This document shows, one piece after another, positions 1-8,231 of a stretch of 8,231 bases of DNA (its first letter is position 1; each line of letters starts with the position of its first letter). The notes beneath the pieces are model-generated. The model did not search any database, was not told the DNA's origin, and saw only the letters and a list, made by a program, of their open reading frames with translations. This DNA comes from Candidatus Elarobacter sp. (GTDB lineage: Bacteria > Vulcanimicrobiota > Vulcanimicrobiia > Vulcanimicrobiales > Vulcanimicrobiaceae). The stretch is from assembly GCA_030150085.1 (NCBI GenBank), contig JASLGJ010000424.1, positions 1 through 8,231 of the forward strand, read 5' to 3'. Made by a program: the position numbers and the translations under genes.

Positions 1-1
1 G

Positions 2-901
2 CCGCACGTCATCACGCCCTCGGCGCGCCTGCAGCTCGTCGGCTGGTGGGAGACGACCGTGTTCCTCGCCAACGCGGTGATCTTCATCCTGCTCGGGCTG
101 CAGCTGCACGAGGTGGTGGCGGAAGCGCTCGCGCACGGCCACCCCTGGCCGCAGCTGCTCCTGGTTGCCGCGGCGGTCAACGCGGCGGTGGTGATCGTGC
201 GCTTCGGCTGGGTCTACGGGCAGGCCGCGCTGGCGCGCGCGCTCGGCTTCGCCGACGAGACGCAGGACCGGTGGAAGCACCTGCTCGTCGTGACGTTCAG
301 CGGGCTGCGCGGGGCGGTGTCGCTGGCCGCGGCGCTGGCGCTGCCCATGACGACCCGCGCGGGGACGCGCTTCCCCGAGCGCGACCTGATCGTGTTCGTC
401 ACCTTCACGGTGATCCTGGGCTCGCTGGTGGTGGGCGGCCTGTCGCTGCCCAGCGTGATCGCGCGCCTGCGCATCCCCAGCGACGACAGCGAGGAGCAGG
501 AGGTGCGGCGCGCGCTGCTGGCCGCGACGCGAGCCGCGCTGCGCCGCCTGGACGAGCTGGAGCGGGAGCACCGCGTCACGCCGCGCCGGGCCGCGGAGCT
601 GCGCGAGCGCTACGAGGACATGCAGCGGCGCTACGAGAGCGGCGGGGCGAAGGAGGGCGAGGTGCTGGCGCGCTACGCGGTCGAGCTGGAGCTGCTCGAA
701 GCCGAGCGCGCGGCGATCCTCGAGCTGCGCCGCCGGGGCGAGATCGAGAACAAGGTCATGCGCCGCCTGCAGCTCACCCTCGACATCGCCGAGACCGAGC
801 TGCAGCGCTTCGCCGGCGACCTCGAGGACATCACCGAGGAAGACTCCGAGCTGGCTACGTCGCCGCCGGAGCCGCGGTCGCGTCGTCCAGCAGAACCGTG
901 A
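2..901 (+). CDS. CPA1-family Na+/H+ antiporter, C-terminal part (5' end outside window)
   Basis: Cation/proton antiporter of the inner membrane, exchanging Na+ (possibly K+) for H+ in pH and salt homeostasis. The frame is open from base 2, giving 299 residues of a protein whose N-terminal half is off the window; the GTG at 59 is internal, because upstream codons (PHVITPSARLQLVGWWETTV) continue the family alignment. Hydrophobic segments lie at about residues 20-37, 45-65, 97-116 and 125-150. The segment GLRGAVSLAAALALP (from residue 101) is the conserved NhaP/CPA1 membrane motif. From about residue 160 a charged, coiled-coil-rich cytoplasmic tail follows, as in the bacterial Na+/H+ antiporter family TIGR00831. 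Its last 47 bp overlap the convergent MATE gene. Family is confident; ion preference is not readable. Confidence 0.93.
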   Translation, partial: PHVITPSARLQLVGWWETTVFLANAVIFILLGLQLHEVVAEALAHGHPWPQLLLVAAAVNAAVVIVRFGWVYGQAALARALGFADETQDRWKHLLVVTFSGLRGAVSLAAALALPMTTRAGTRFPERDLIVFVTFTVILGSLVVGGLSLPSVIARLRIPSDDSEEQEVRRALLAATRAALRRLDELEREHRVTPRRAAELRERYEDMQRRYESGGAKEGEVLARYAVELELLEAERAAILELRRRGEIENKVMRRLQLTLDIAETELQRFAGDLEDITEEDSELATSPPEPRSRRPAEP

Positions 902-2255
902 GCCGCTTGCGGCGCCACACGCCGAAGTAGTAGCTGGACTGGAAGGCCAGGCTGGCGCAGAACGCGACCGGGTAGGCGAACCACACCCCGCGCAGCCCGT
1001 AGTGCGGCGCCAGCGCGTAGGCCACCGGCACCTCGATGCCCCAGATCGCGGCGATCGAGAGCAGGGTCGGCCAGAGCACCGTGCCGCTGGAACGCATCAG
1101 GCCCGAGAGCACGCTCGAGGTGCCGAAGATGACGTAGCTCCAGAGCGTGATCGCGAGCAGGTCGTGGGCCAGCGCCAGGACCCGCTCCTCGACGATGAAC
1201 AGGCGCAGGATCGCGCCCGCGAAGAGGTAGCCCAGCGTGATGAGGATGCCCCCGATGACCCAGTTGAGCCCCACCCCGGCGCGCGCGATCCGGCGCAGCC
1301 GGTCGAAGCGCCGCGCGCCGATCGACTGCGCGCCGAAGATCGAGGCCGCGATGCCGATCGAGATCGCCGGGAACTGCACGTAGGAGACGATCTGGTTGAC
1401 CGCGCCGTACGCCGCGGTGGCGTCGGAGCCGAAGCGGTTGACCAGCGAGATGACCGCGATCTCGGCCAGCGAGATCATCACGAACTGGATCCCGGTCGGG
1501 ATGCCGATGCGCACCAGCGTGGCCAGCAGCTTGGCCTCCAGGCGCATGCTGCGCGCGATCGCGCGCCCGAAGGCGAGCGGATTGCGTTCGCGCGCCAGCG
1601 CGGCGAGCTGGTAGGCCAGGCCCAGCGCGCTGGCGCTGAGGTTGGCGAGGGCGGCGCTGCTGACGCCCAGCTGCGGCAGCCCGAACCAGCCCCGGATCAG
1701 CATCGGCGTGATGACCAGGTTGGCCGCGGTGCTGACGATCAGCGCGACGAACGGGGTGACCGAGTCGCCGGTGCCGCGCACGAACGTGGTGTAGGCCAGG
1801 TAGACGAAGATCAGCGGCAGACCGGCGAAGGTGACCCGCGCGTACGCCGTCGCGTCGGCGAAGATGTCGGCCGGGGTGCCGATCAGGTGCAGGAGCTGCG
1901 GCGCGAAGACCACGCCCAGGATGCCGACGACGAAGCCGCTGACCAGCGCCAGGGTGAGCGTCGTGCCGGCGACCGCCTTCAGGCGCGCGTCGTCCTTGGC
2001 CCCGTAGGCCTGTCCGATCAGCACCGAGCTGGCGCTCGAGATGCCGATGAAGAACGCGATCATGAAGAACACGACCGGAAAGAACCCGGCCGCCGCGGCC
2101 AGCGCCTTGACGCCGATCAGCCGCCCCAGGTAGATGCTGTTGAGCGTCGCCGAGGCCGACTGCAGCACGTTGCTGAGCATCAGCGGAACGAGGAAGACGA
2201 GCATCGAGCGCCAGATCGGCTTCGAGTCGTCGATGACGGGTCCGCGGCGCTGCAT
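855..2255 (-). CDS. MATE family efflux transporter
   Basis: Multidrug and toxin extrusion transporter of 466 aa, typical for the family (about 450 aa, 12 membrane helices), probably an H+- or Na+-driven exporter of small organic molecules. The first helix follows a short polar N-terminus (PLMLSNVLQSASATLNSIYL, near residue 25). Two homologous halves are visible: about residues 18-180, including FFIGISSASSVLIGQAYGAKD, and about 245-405, starting near RIGIPTGIQFVMISLAEIAV. The C-terminus is short, basic and cytoplasmic. The ATG at 2255 is the only start that keeps the whole first helix; no strong Shine-Dalgarno is visible upstream. The gene is divergent from the ATP-grasp gene and overlaps the antiporter tail by 47 bp. 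Substrate cannot be told; export of the product of the nearby NRPS is possible but unsupported. Confidence 0.96.
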   Translation of the reverse strand: MQRRGPVIDDSKPIWRSMLVFLVPLMLSNVLQSASATLNSIYLGRLIGVKALAAAAGFFPVVFFMIAFFIGISSASSVLIGQAYGAKDDARLKAVAGTTLTLALVSGFVVGILGVVFAPQLLHLIGTPADIFADATAYARVTFAGLPLIFVYLAYTTFVRGTGDSVTPFVALIVSTAANLVITPMLIRGWFGLPQLGVSSAALANLSASALGLAYQLAALARERNPLAFGRAIARSMRLEAKLLATLVRIGIPTGIQFVMISLAEIAVISLVNRFGSDATAAYGAVNQIVSYVQFPAISIGIAASIFGAQSIGARRFDRLRRIARAGVGLNWVIGGILITLGYLFAGAILRLFIVEERVLALAHDLLAITLWSYVIFGTSSVLSGLMRSSGTVLWPTLLSIAAIWGIEVPVAYALAPHYGLRGVWFAYPVAFCASLAFQSSYYFGVWRRKRLTVLLDDATAAPAAT

Positions 2256-2368
2256 CGGTGCAGGTATGCTCGCCCCGGGAGCCGGACCCTCTCGGAGCGC
2301 CAGGACCGGCCGCGCGGCGCGCCGCAGGTTTCCCGCCGCCCCCGCGCCGCCCGAACGAGGCCGCCCGC
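2256..2368. promoter_or_regulatory. Divergent intergenic region between MATE and ATP-grasp genes
   Basis: This 113-bp GC-rich gap must hold the start signals of both divergent genes. On the plus strand TATGCT at 2264-2269 resembles a -10 box, but nothing resembling TTGACA lies 16-18 bp upstream, so the promoter call is weak. No clear promoter is visible for the MATE direction. A GC palindrome-rich stretch (around 2309-2322, gccgcgcggcgcgcc) is present but is unremarkable at this base composition. Confidence 0.3.
2357..2360 (+). promoter_or_regulatory. Shine-Dalgarno-like GAGG deciding a TTG start
   Basis: GAGG (in cgaacgagg) sits 8 nt before TTG at 2369. It supports TTG over the in-frame GTG at 2258, which would add a 37-residue Pro/Arg-rich tail and begin only 2 nt from the divergent MATE start. 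Confidence 0.5.
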
Positions 2369-3262
2369 TTGCCCGACCGCTCGACGATCCTGTACGTCAC
2401 CGATCTCGCCTACCAAGCGCCCGCGCGGCGCTACTGCGACGAGGACATCTACCTCTCGGAGCGGCTGCGCGAGGCGTTCGCCGTCGCGCTCTGCCACCCG
2501 CGCGAGGCGGCGCGGCTGATGGACGCCTTCGACGCGGTCGTGATCCGCAACTGCGGCCCGGGCGTGCAGTACCAGCCCGCGTACGCCGCCCTGCGCGAGC
2601 GCGCGCTGGCGACCGGCGCGCGGGTGTACAACGCGCTGACCGGCAAGGCCGACATGGCGGGCAAGCAGTACCTGCTCGACCTGTTCGCGCGCGGCTATCC
2701 CGTCATCCCCACGGTCGAGCGGCTGGCGGACGTGGCGCGCTTGCCGCGCGCGGAGCGCTACGTCGTCAAGCCCAAGGACGGCTGCGACTCGATGGGGCTG
2801 GAGTTCGTGGCGCGCGCGGAGCTGGCGGAGCGCGATCTGACCGGCCTGCTGGTCCAGCCGCTGGTCGACTTCGCGTACGAGGTGTCGTTCTATTTCGTCG
2901 ACGGCGTGCTGCAGTACGCGCTGCGCACCCCGGACACGGGTGAGCGCTGGAAGCTCGAGCGCTACGAGCCCGGCGCCGCCGACGTCGCGTTCGCGCGCCG
3001 CTTCGTGGCCTGGAACGCGCTCGCGCACGGCATCCAGCGCGTCGACGCCTGCCGCACCCGCGAAGGCGAGCTGCTGCTGGTCGAAGTCGAGGACCACAAC
3101 CCGTACCTGTCGCTGGACCTGCTCGACGACGCCACGCGCGAGGCGTTCGTGGCGAACCTGAAGGCGGCGCTGCGGCGGCTGCTCGCGCAGCGCTCAGCGC
3201 CGCGGCGCAGCCCGGGAAGCCCGCGCCCGCTCGGCGAACTGCGCGGCGCGGCGGGCGATTAG
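2369..3262 (+). CDS. ATP-grasp-type protein, substrate unknown
   Basis: Probable ATP-dependent carboxylate-amine ligase of the ATP-grasp fold (RimK/glutathione synthetase-like), 297 aa from the TTG start; a GTG at 2258 is the longer alternative. An N-terminal Rossmann-like part begins STILYVTDLAY and has an IRNCGPG turn. The segment NALTGKADMAGKQYLLDLF and then PVIPTVE match the pre-ATP region of these enzymes. K134 and K136 (YVVKPKDGCDSMGLEF) are in the position of the ATP-binding lysine and glycine-rich loop. EVSFYFVDGVLQYALRT is the central sheet. E239, E241 and N244 (LLLVEVEDHNPYLSLDLL) fit the metal-binding E...N motif. The last 25 or so residues are low-complexity Arg/Pro/Ser. The stop codon TAG (3260-3262) lies inside the downstream tRNA gene. 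The fold is likely; the reaction is not identified. Confidence 0.8.
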   Translation: MPDRSTILYVTDLAYQAPARRYCDEDIYLSERLREAFAVALCHPREAARLMDAFDAVVIRNCGPGVQYQPAYAALRERALATGARVYNALTGKADMAGKQYLLDLFARGYPVIPTVERLADVARLPRAERYVVKPKDGCDSMGLEFVARAELAERDLTGLLVQPLVDFAYEVSFYFVDGVLQYALRTPDTGERWKLERYEPGAADVAFARRFVAWNALAHGIQRVDACRTREGELLLVEVEDHNPYLSLDLLDDATREAFVANLKAALRRLLAQRSAPRRSPGSPRPLGELRGAAGD

Positions 3263-3324
3263 CTCAGTGGGAGAGCGGCTCCTTTACACGGAGATGGTCG
3301 GGGGTTCGAATCCCTCATCGCCCA
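3253..3324 (+). tRNA. tRNA-Val (anticodon UAC)
   Basis: All arms are visible in 72 nt. The acceptor stem GGGCGAT pairs with ATCGCCC, with discriminator A. The D arm is GCTC-AGTGGGA-GAGC, and the anticodon loop TTTACAC places TAC at positions 34-36. The T arm GGGGG-TTCGAAT-CCCTC is intact with one G-U pair. The anticodon stem is GCTCC/GGAGA, with a G-A mismatch at its outermost pair (27-43). CCA is not encoded (the next bases are gatg), so a CCA-adding enzyme is required. The first 10 nt overlap the end of the ATP-grasp gene. Confidence 0.97.
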
Positions 3325-3347
3325 GATGCGCGAAGCGAGATAGCGAA

Positions 3348-3383
3348 CGCGCCGTTCACCGGCGCGGCAGAACAGTTCGTTTT
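3348..3383 (+). terminator. Possible weak terminator after tRNA-Val
   Basis: A perfect 7-bp stem CGCGCCG / CGGCGCG (3348-3354 and 3360-3366) encloses the loop TTCAC. A run of four T follows at 3380-3383, about 13 nt after the stem, which is further than in a canonical intrinsic terminator. It could equally be a processing or protective hairpin. Confidence 0.3.
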
Positions 3384-3442
3384 GCCCAAAATGCGCGCGA
3401 ATCCGAGTTATGTACCAGCCATCCTCTCGCCGGGCCGAGGCG

Positions 3443-3471
3443 TTGACTGGCGCAGGACGGAGTGCTACGCT
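3443..3471 (+). promoter_or_regulatory. Sigma70-type promoter for the NRPS operon
   Basis: A -35 box TTGACT (3443-3448) and a -10 box TACGCT (3466-3471) are separated by exactly 17 bp. The expected start of transcription is around 3477-3480. It is the only near-consensus promoter before the three co-directional genes, and it leaves a leader of about 205 nt before the preferred start at 3684. Confidence 0.75.
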
Positions 3472-3490
3472 CCTTGCTACCTTCAGCACT

Positions 3491-3605
3491 CCGAGCGTTT
3501 CTCGGACTTCCCGTGGGAGGTTGCCGACAGGTAGGGTTTCGGGATTCGATTTTTCTGGTCCCTGCGTGGGAGTCCTCACGGCCGCGTGCGCTCCGCGCAC
3601 GCGGC
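3491..3605 (+). promoter_or_regulatory. Structured 5' leader of the NRPS operon
   Basis: Four stem-loops can be drawn. CCGAG/CTCGG is at 3491-3505. A longer hairpin (3502-3527) pairs TCGG with CCGA and ACTTCC with GGAGGT around loop CGTG, leaving a 2-nt bulge (TG) on the 3' side. A third hairpin (3557-3575) pairs GGTCCC with GGGA and CC around TGCGT, again with a 2-nt 3' bulge (GT). A perfect 11-bp inverted repeat GCCGCGTGCGC / GCGCACGCGGC (3581-3591, 3595-3605) closes the set. No T-tract follows the last hairpin, so it is not a standard terminator. The first two hairpins share TCGG and exclude each other. I do not recognise a known riboswitch class. The rest of 3325-3650 holds no convincing gene. 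Confidence 0.5.
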
Positions 3606-3683
3606 TAGCATTTCGAGCACTCGCACTTCCACTACCGAACGGCACGACACATGTCAGCGTCACACCGTAAAAGGCACAGGCAC

Positions 3684-4349
3684 ATGACAGCACAAGCGGA
3701 TTCCGGAGAGCCGACCGCCGCTTCGACGGAGGCCGCAGCCGCCACCGACGAGACGACCGGCGCCACGACGACCGCGTCCAACGGCGACGGCAGCTCGCGC
3801 CCGCGCGCGACGCCGTTCCGCACGGCGGCGGCCGATCTGGGCGGGCGCGCGAACCAGGTCTACGGCGACTACCAGGCCGCCCTGGCCAAGCTGCAGCGCG
3901 ACGCGGCGGACCGCCAGAACGCGGCCGGCGCGACCTACGCCAAGGCCGTCGCGGCCGCGCAGACGGACAACTCCAAGGTGGCGCGCGACGCCTACCTGGA
4001 GTACGTCAAGGAGTACCACCGCGCGCAAGTCGACCCCGAAGCCGCGTCGGGAGCCGACCTGTACCAGGCGCAGTCCGCGTACCAGGAGGCGAACCAGGCC
4101 GCCAACCAGGCCACGCAGGAGGCCGTGAACGCGGCCAACCAGGCCTACGCCGAGGAGATGCAGGCGATCCAGGACGATCTGCGCGCCGCCTGGGACGCCG
4201 CCTACGCCGACTACGTCGAGGCGCTGCACGAGAGCTTGACCTCGGCCGACCCGGCGGCGCTCGACGCCGCGACGCTGAACTCGATCGCGCAGAGCATGAT
4301 GTACGCCGCCGCCTCCGCGACGTCGTGCGGGCCCGCCCGAGCGAGCTGA
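3684..4349 (+). CDS. Ala/Gln/Asn-rich helical protein, first gene of NRPS operon
   Basis: Not recognised as a known family. It is 221 aa from ATG 3684, which is preceded by AAAAGG (3669-3674) with 9-nt spacing; ATG 3651 would add 11 residues (including RKRHRH) but has no ribosome binding site. About residues 1-45 are Ala/Thr/Ser-rich and probably disordered. From about residue 50 the protein is predicted almost wholly helical, with regularly placed Tyr and Ala (YGDYQAALAKL, then DAYLEYVKEYHRAQ). An Ala/Asn/Gln tract follows at about 134-164, and then RAAWDAAYADYVEALHESL. The 9-mer AACCAGGCC occurs at 4092, 4104 and 4137, all in phase, so the tract probably grew by short in-frame duplication. 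There is no signal peptide or membrane segment, and one Cys near the C-terminus (SCGPARAS). The next gene starts 43 nt downstream. Confidence 0.8.
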   Translation: MTAQADSGEPTAASTEAAAATDETTGATTTASNGDGSSRPRATPFRTAAADLGGRANQVYGDYQAALAKLQRDAADRQNAAGATYAKAVAAAQTDNSKVARDAYLEYVKEYHRAQVDPEAASGADLYQAQSAYQEANQAANQATQEAVNAANQAYAEEMQAIQDDLRAAWDAAYADYVEALHESLTSADPAALDAATLNSIAQSMMYAAASATSCGPARAS

Positions 4350-4392
4350 GGTCCCGCATCGAAGCTGCCGCTCGACTCAGACCGCGTTTGAC

Positions 4393-5139
4393 GTGACACC
4401 CGATTTCACGGAGCGGGTCCGTGCGATCCCAGCGCAGCGCCTCGACCTGCTGCTGCGCCGCTTGAACGCCCTGCGACCGGCTCCGGCCGCGGGCGTTTCG
4501 GCTGCGCCCGAACCGGCGCCGAGCGGGCCGCCGCACGGCACCTGGCTTCCCGAGCCGGTTCTCGTGCCGCTGCGCCTGTTCGGCGCGCTCGACGATGCCG
4601 CGCTGCGGGACGCGCTCGGCGTCCTGGACGCGCCCGCGCCGCAGGTCCTGGACTTCAGGGAGCGACCGCTCGACGAGCGGTACGGGGAAGCCTTGCGCGC
4701 GGCCGCCGCGGACGCCGCCGGAGACGCCCCGCTCCGTGCCGCGCTCGCCCGCCTGGACGACGCCGAGCACCTCCTGGTGCTCGTTCTGCGTGCGCCCGCC
4801 GACGCAGCGCCGAGCGCGCTCGCGGCCCGCCTGCGGGCGCGCTACGACGAGCTCGCGCGCCGCCCGCCGGCGCAACCATCCGAAACTCCGGCGCGCGAGC
4901 CCGCGCGCGGCGCGCTTCCCGCGCCGAGCGCCGAGGACTTGCTGGCGGAAGTCGAATCATTTTCCGATGCGGACGTCGAACTGCTGCTCGGGCAGCTCGA
5001 GTCCGGCGCCGACCTCCAGCCGGCGCGGGCCGCGAGCGCCCCGGTCGACCCGGCGAGCGCCGAAGCGCTGCTGGCCGAGCTCGACCAGCTCGCCGACGAC
5101 GACGTCGACGCCCTCCTCCGCCAGCTCTCCGACGTGTGA
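4393..5139 (+). CDS. Small protein resembling a degenerate NRPS condensation-domain lobe
   Basis: A 248-aa protein with GTG start and no obvious ribosome binding site. N-terminal residues 7-25 (VRAIPAQRLDLLLRRLN) resemble the helix that precedes C domains in NRPSs. Residues about 55-160 follow the order of the N-terminal lobe of a condensation domain: LRLFGALDDAALRDAL (beta strand and first helix), QVLDFRERPLDERY (the 'v.DLS' region), DAPLRAALARLDDAEHLLVLVL (the 'GPLLR..L.....H.LLL' region), then LAARLRARYDELA. The catalytic HHxxxDG is replaced by RAPADAA (133-139), and the first C-domain motif is missing. Two copies of a 26-residue acidic motif follow (179-204 and 222-247; 14 of 26 identical by eye), like terminal motifs on some NRPS subunits. 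It ends 2 nt before the NRPS start, so the two are probably translationally coupled. Homology to C domains is my reading by eye. Probable role: non-catalytic partner of the synthetase. Confidence 0.82.
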   Translation: MTPDFTERVRAIPAQRLDLLLRRLNALRPAPAAGVSAAPEPAPSGPPHGTWLPEPVLVPLRLFGALDDAALRDALGVLDAPAPQVLDFRERPLDERYGEALRAAAADAAGDAPLRAALARLDDAEHLLVLVLRAPADAAPSALAARLRARYDELARRPPAQPSETPAREPARGALPAPSAEDLLAEVESFSDADVELLLGQLESGADLQPARAASAPVDPASAEALLAELDQLADDDVDALLRQLSDV

Positions 5140-5141
5140 CC

Positions 5142-8231
<3,090 letters not shown>

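Noticed and set aside
673..2400. Long open frames on both strands overlapping the MATE gene in other frames
   Set aside because: Their composition is Arg/Ala/Gly/Asp-biased and without motifs, while the 855-2255 frame gives a full, recognisable membrane transporter.
3253..3324. tRNA-Val as an integration (att) site for a mobile element
   Set aside because: No integrase gene and no second copy of the tRNA 3' end were seen in the window, and base composition does not shift clearly on either side.
3581..3605. Perfect 11-bp inverted repeat as an intrinsic terminator
   Set aside because: No T-tract follows (the next bases are tagcatttc), and it lies inside the leader of the operon. It is kept as a leader hairpin only.
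3410..3670. Short plus-strand frame of 86 codons in the leader
   Set aside because: It overlaps the promoter and hairpins, has no ribosome binding site, and encodes a Ser/Thr/Arg-rich sequence without resemblance to a protein.
3259..3693. Minus-strand frame crossing the tRNA and promoter, ending in MRDSNPRPSPCKG...
   Set aside because: This string is a familiar artefact of translating a tRNA gene in reverse; the frame also crosses a clear promoter and has no coding character.
4006..4875. Minus-strand frame opposite the two small operon genes
   Set aside because: It is Arg/Ser-rich shadow coding with no start signal; the plus-strand genes there share operon spacing with the NRPS.

Overview
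The window is high-GC bacterial DNA, densely coding apart from two short gaps. The single tRNA lacks an encoded 3' CCA, and the promoter, Shine-Dalgarno and NTG-start usage are ordinary bacterial. The lineage cannot be fixed from the sequence. A high-GC, secondary-metabolite-producing soil-type bacterium fits (for example Actinomycetota, Myxococcota or a high-GC candidate phylum).

Left part (1-3324): the 3' end of a CPA1-type Na+/H+ antiporter converges on, and overlaps, a MATE-family efflux transporter on the minus strand. A 113-bp divergent gap then leads to a plus-strand ATP-grasp-type protein of unknown substrate. Its stop codon lies inside the 5' end of a tRNA-Val(UAC) gene.

Middle (3325-3683): a gap of about 330-360 bp with no convincing gene. 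It has a possible tRNA-distal hairpin, a near-consensus sigma70-type promoter (TTGACT, 17 bp, TACGCT) and a leader of about 200 nt. The leader holds two similar hairpins and a perfect 11-bp GC-rich inverted repeat.

Right part (3684-8231, running off the window): three co-directional genes that look like one operon. The first encodes an Ala/Gln/Asn-rich helical protein. The second encodes a 248-aa protein that I read as a shrunken, catalytically dead relative of the N-terminal lobe of an NRPS condensation domain, flanked by NRPS-type terminal helices. The third is a non-ribosomal peptide synthetase with a complete C and a complete A domain; the carrier domain is just beginning at the window edge. 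The two small proteins upstream of the synthetase are the most unusual content. I propose that they are non-catalytic partners (docking, scaffold or regulatory) of the NRPS, which is inference. The MATE exporter and ATP-grasp protein lie nearby but are separated by the tRNA, so their membership of the same biosynthetic locus is unproven.
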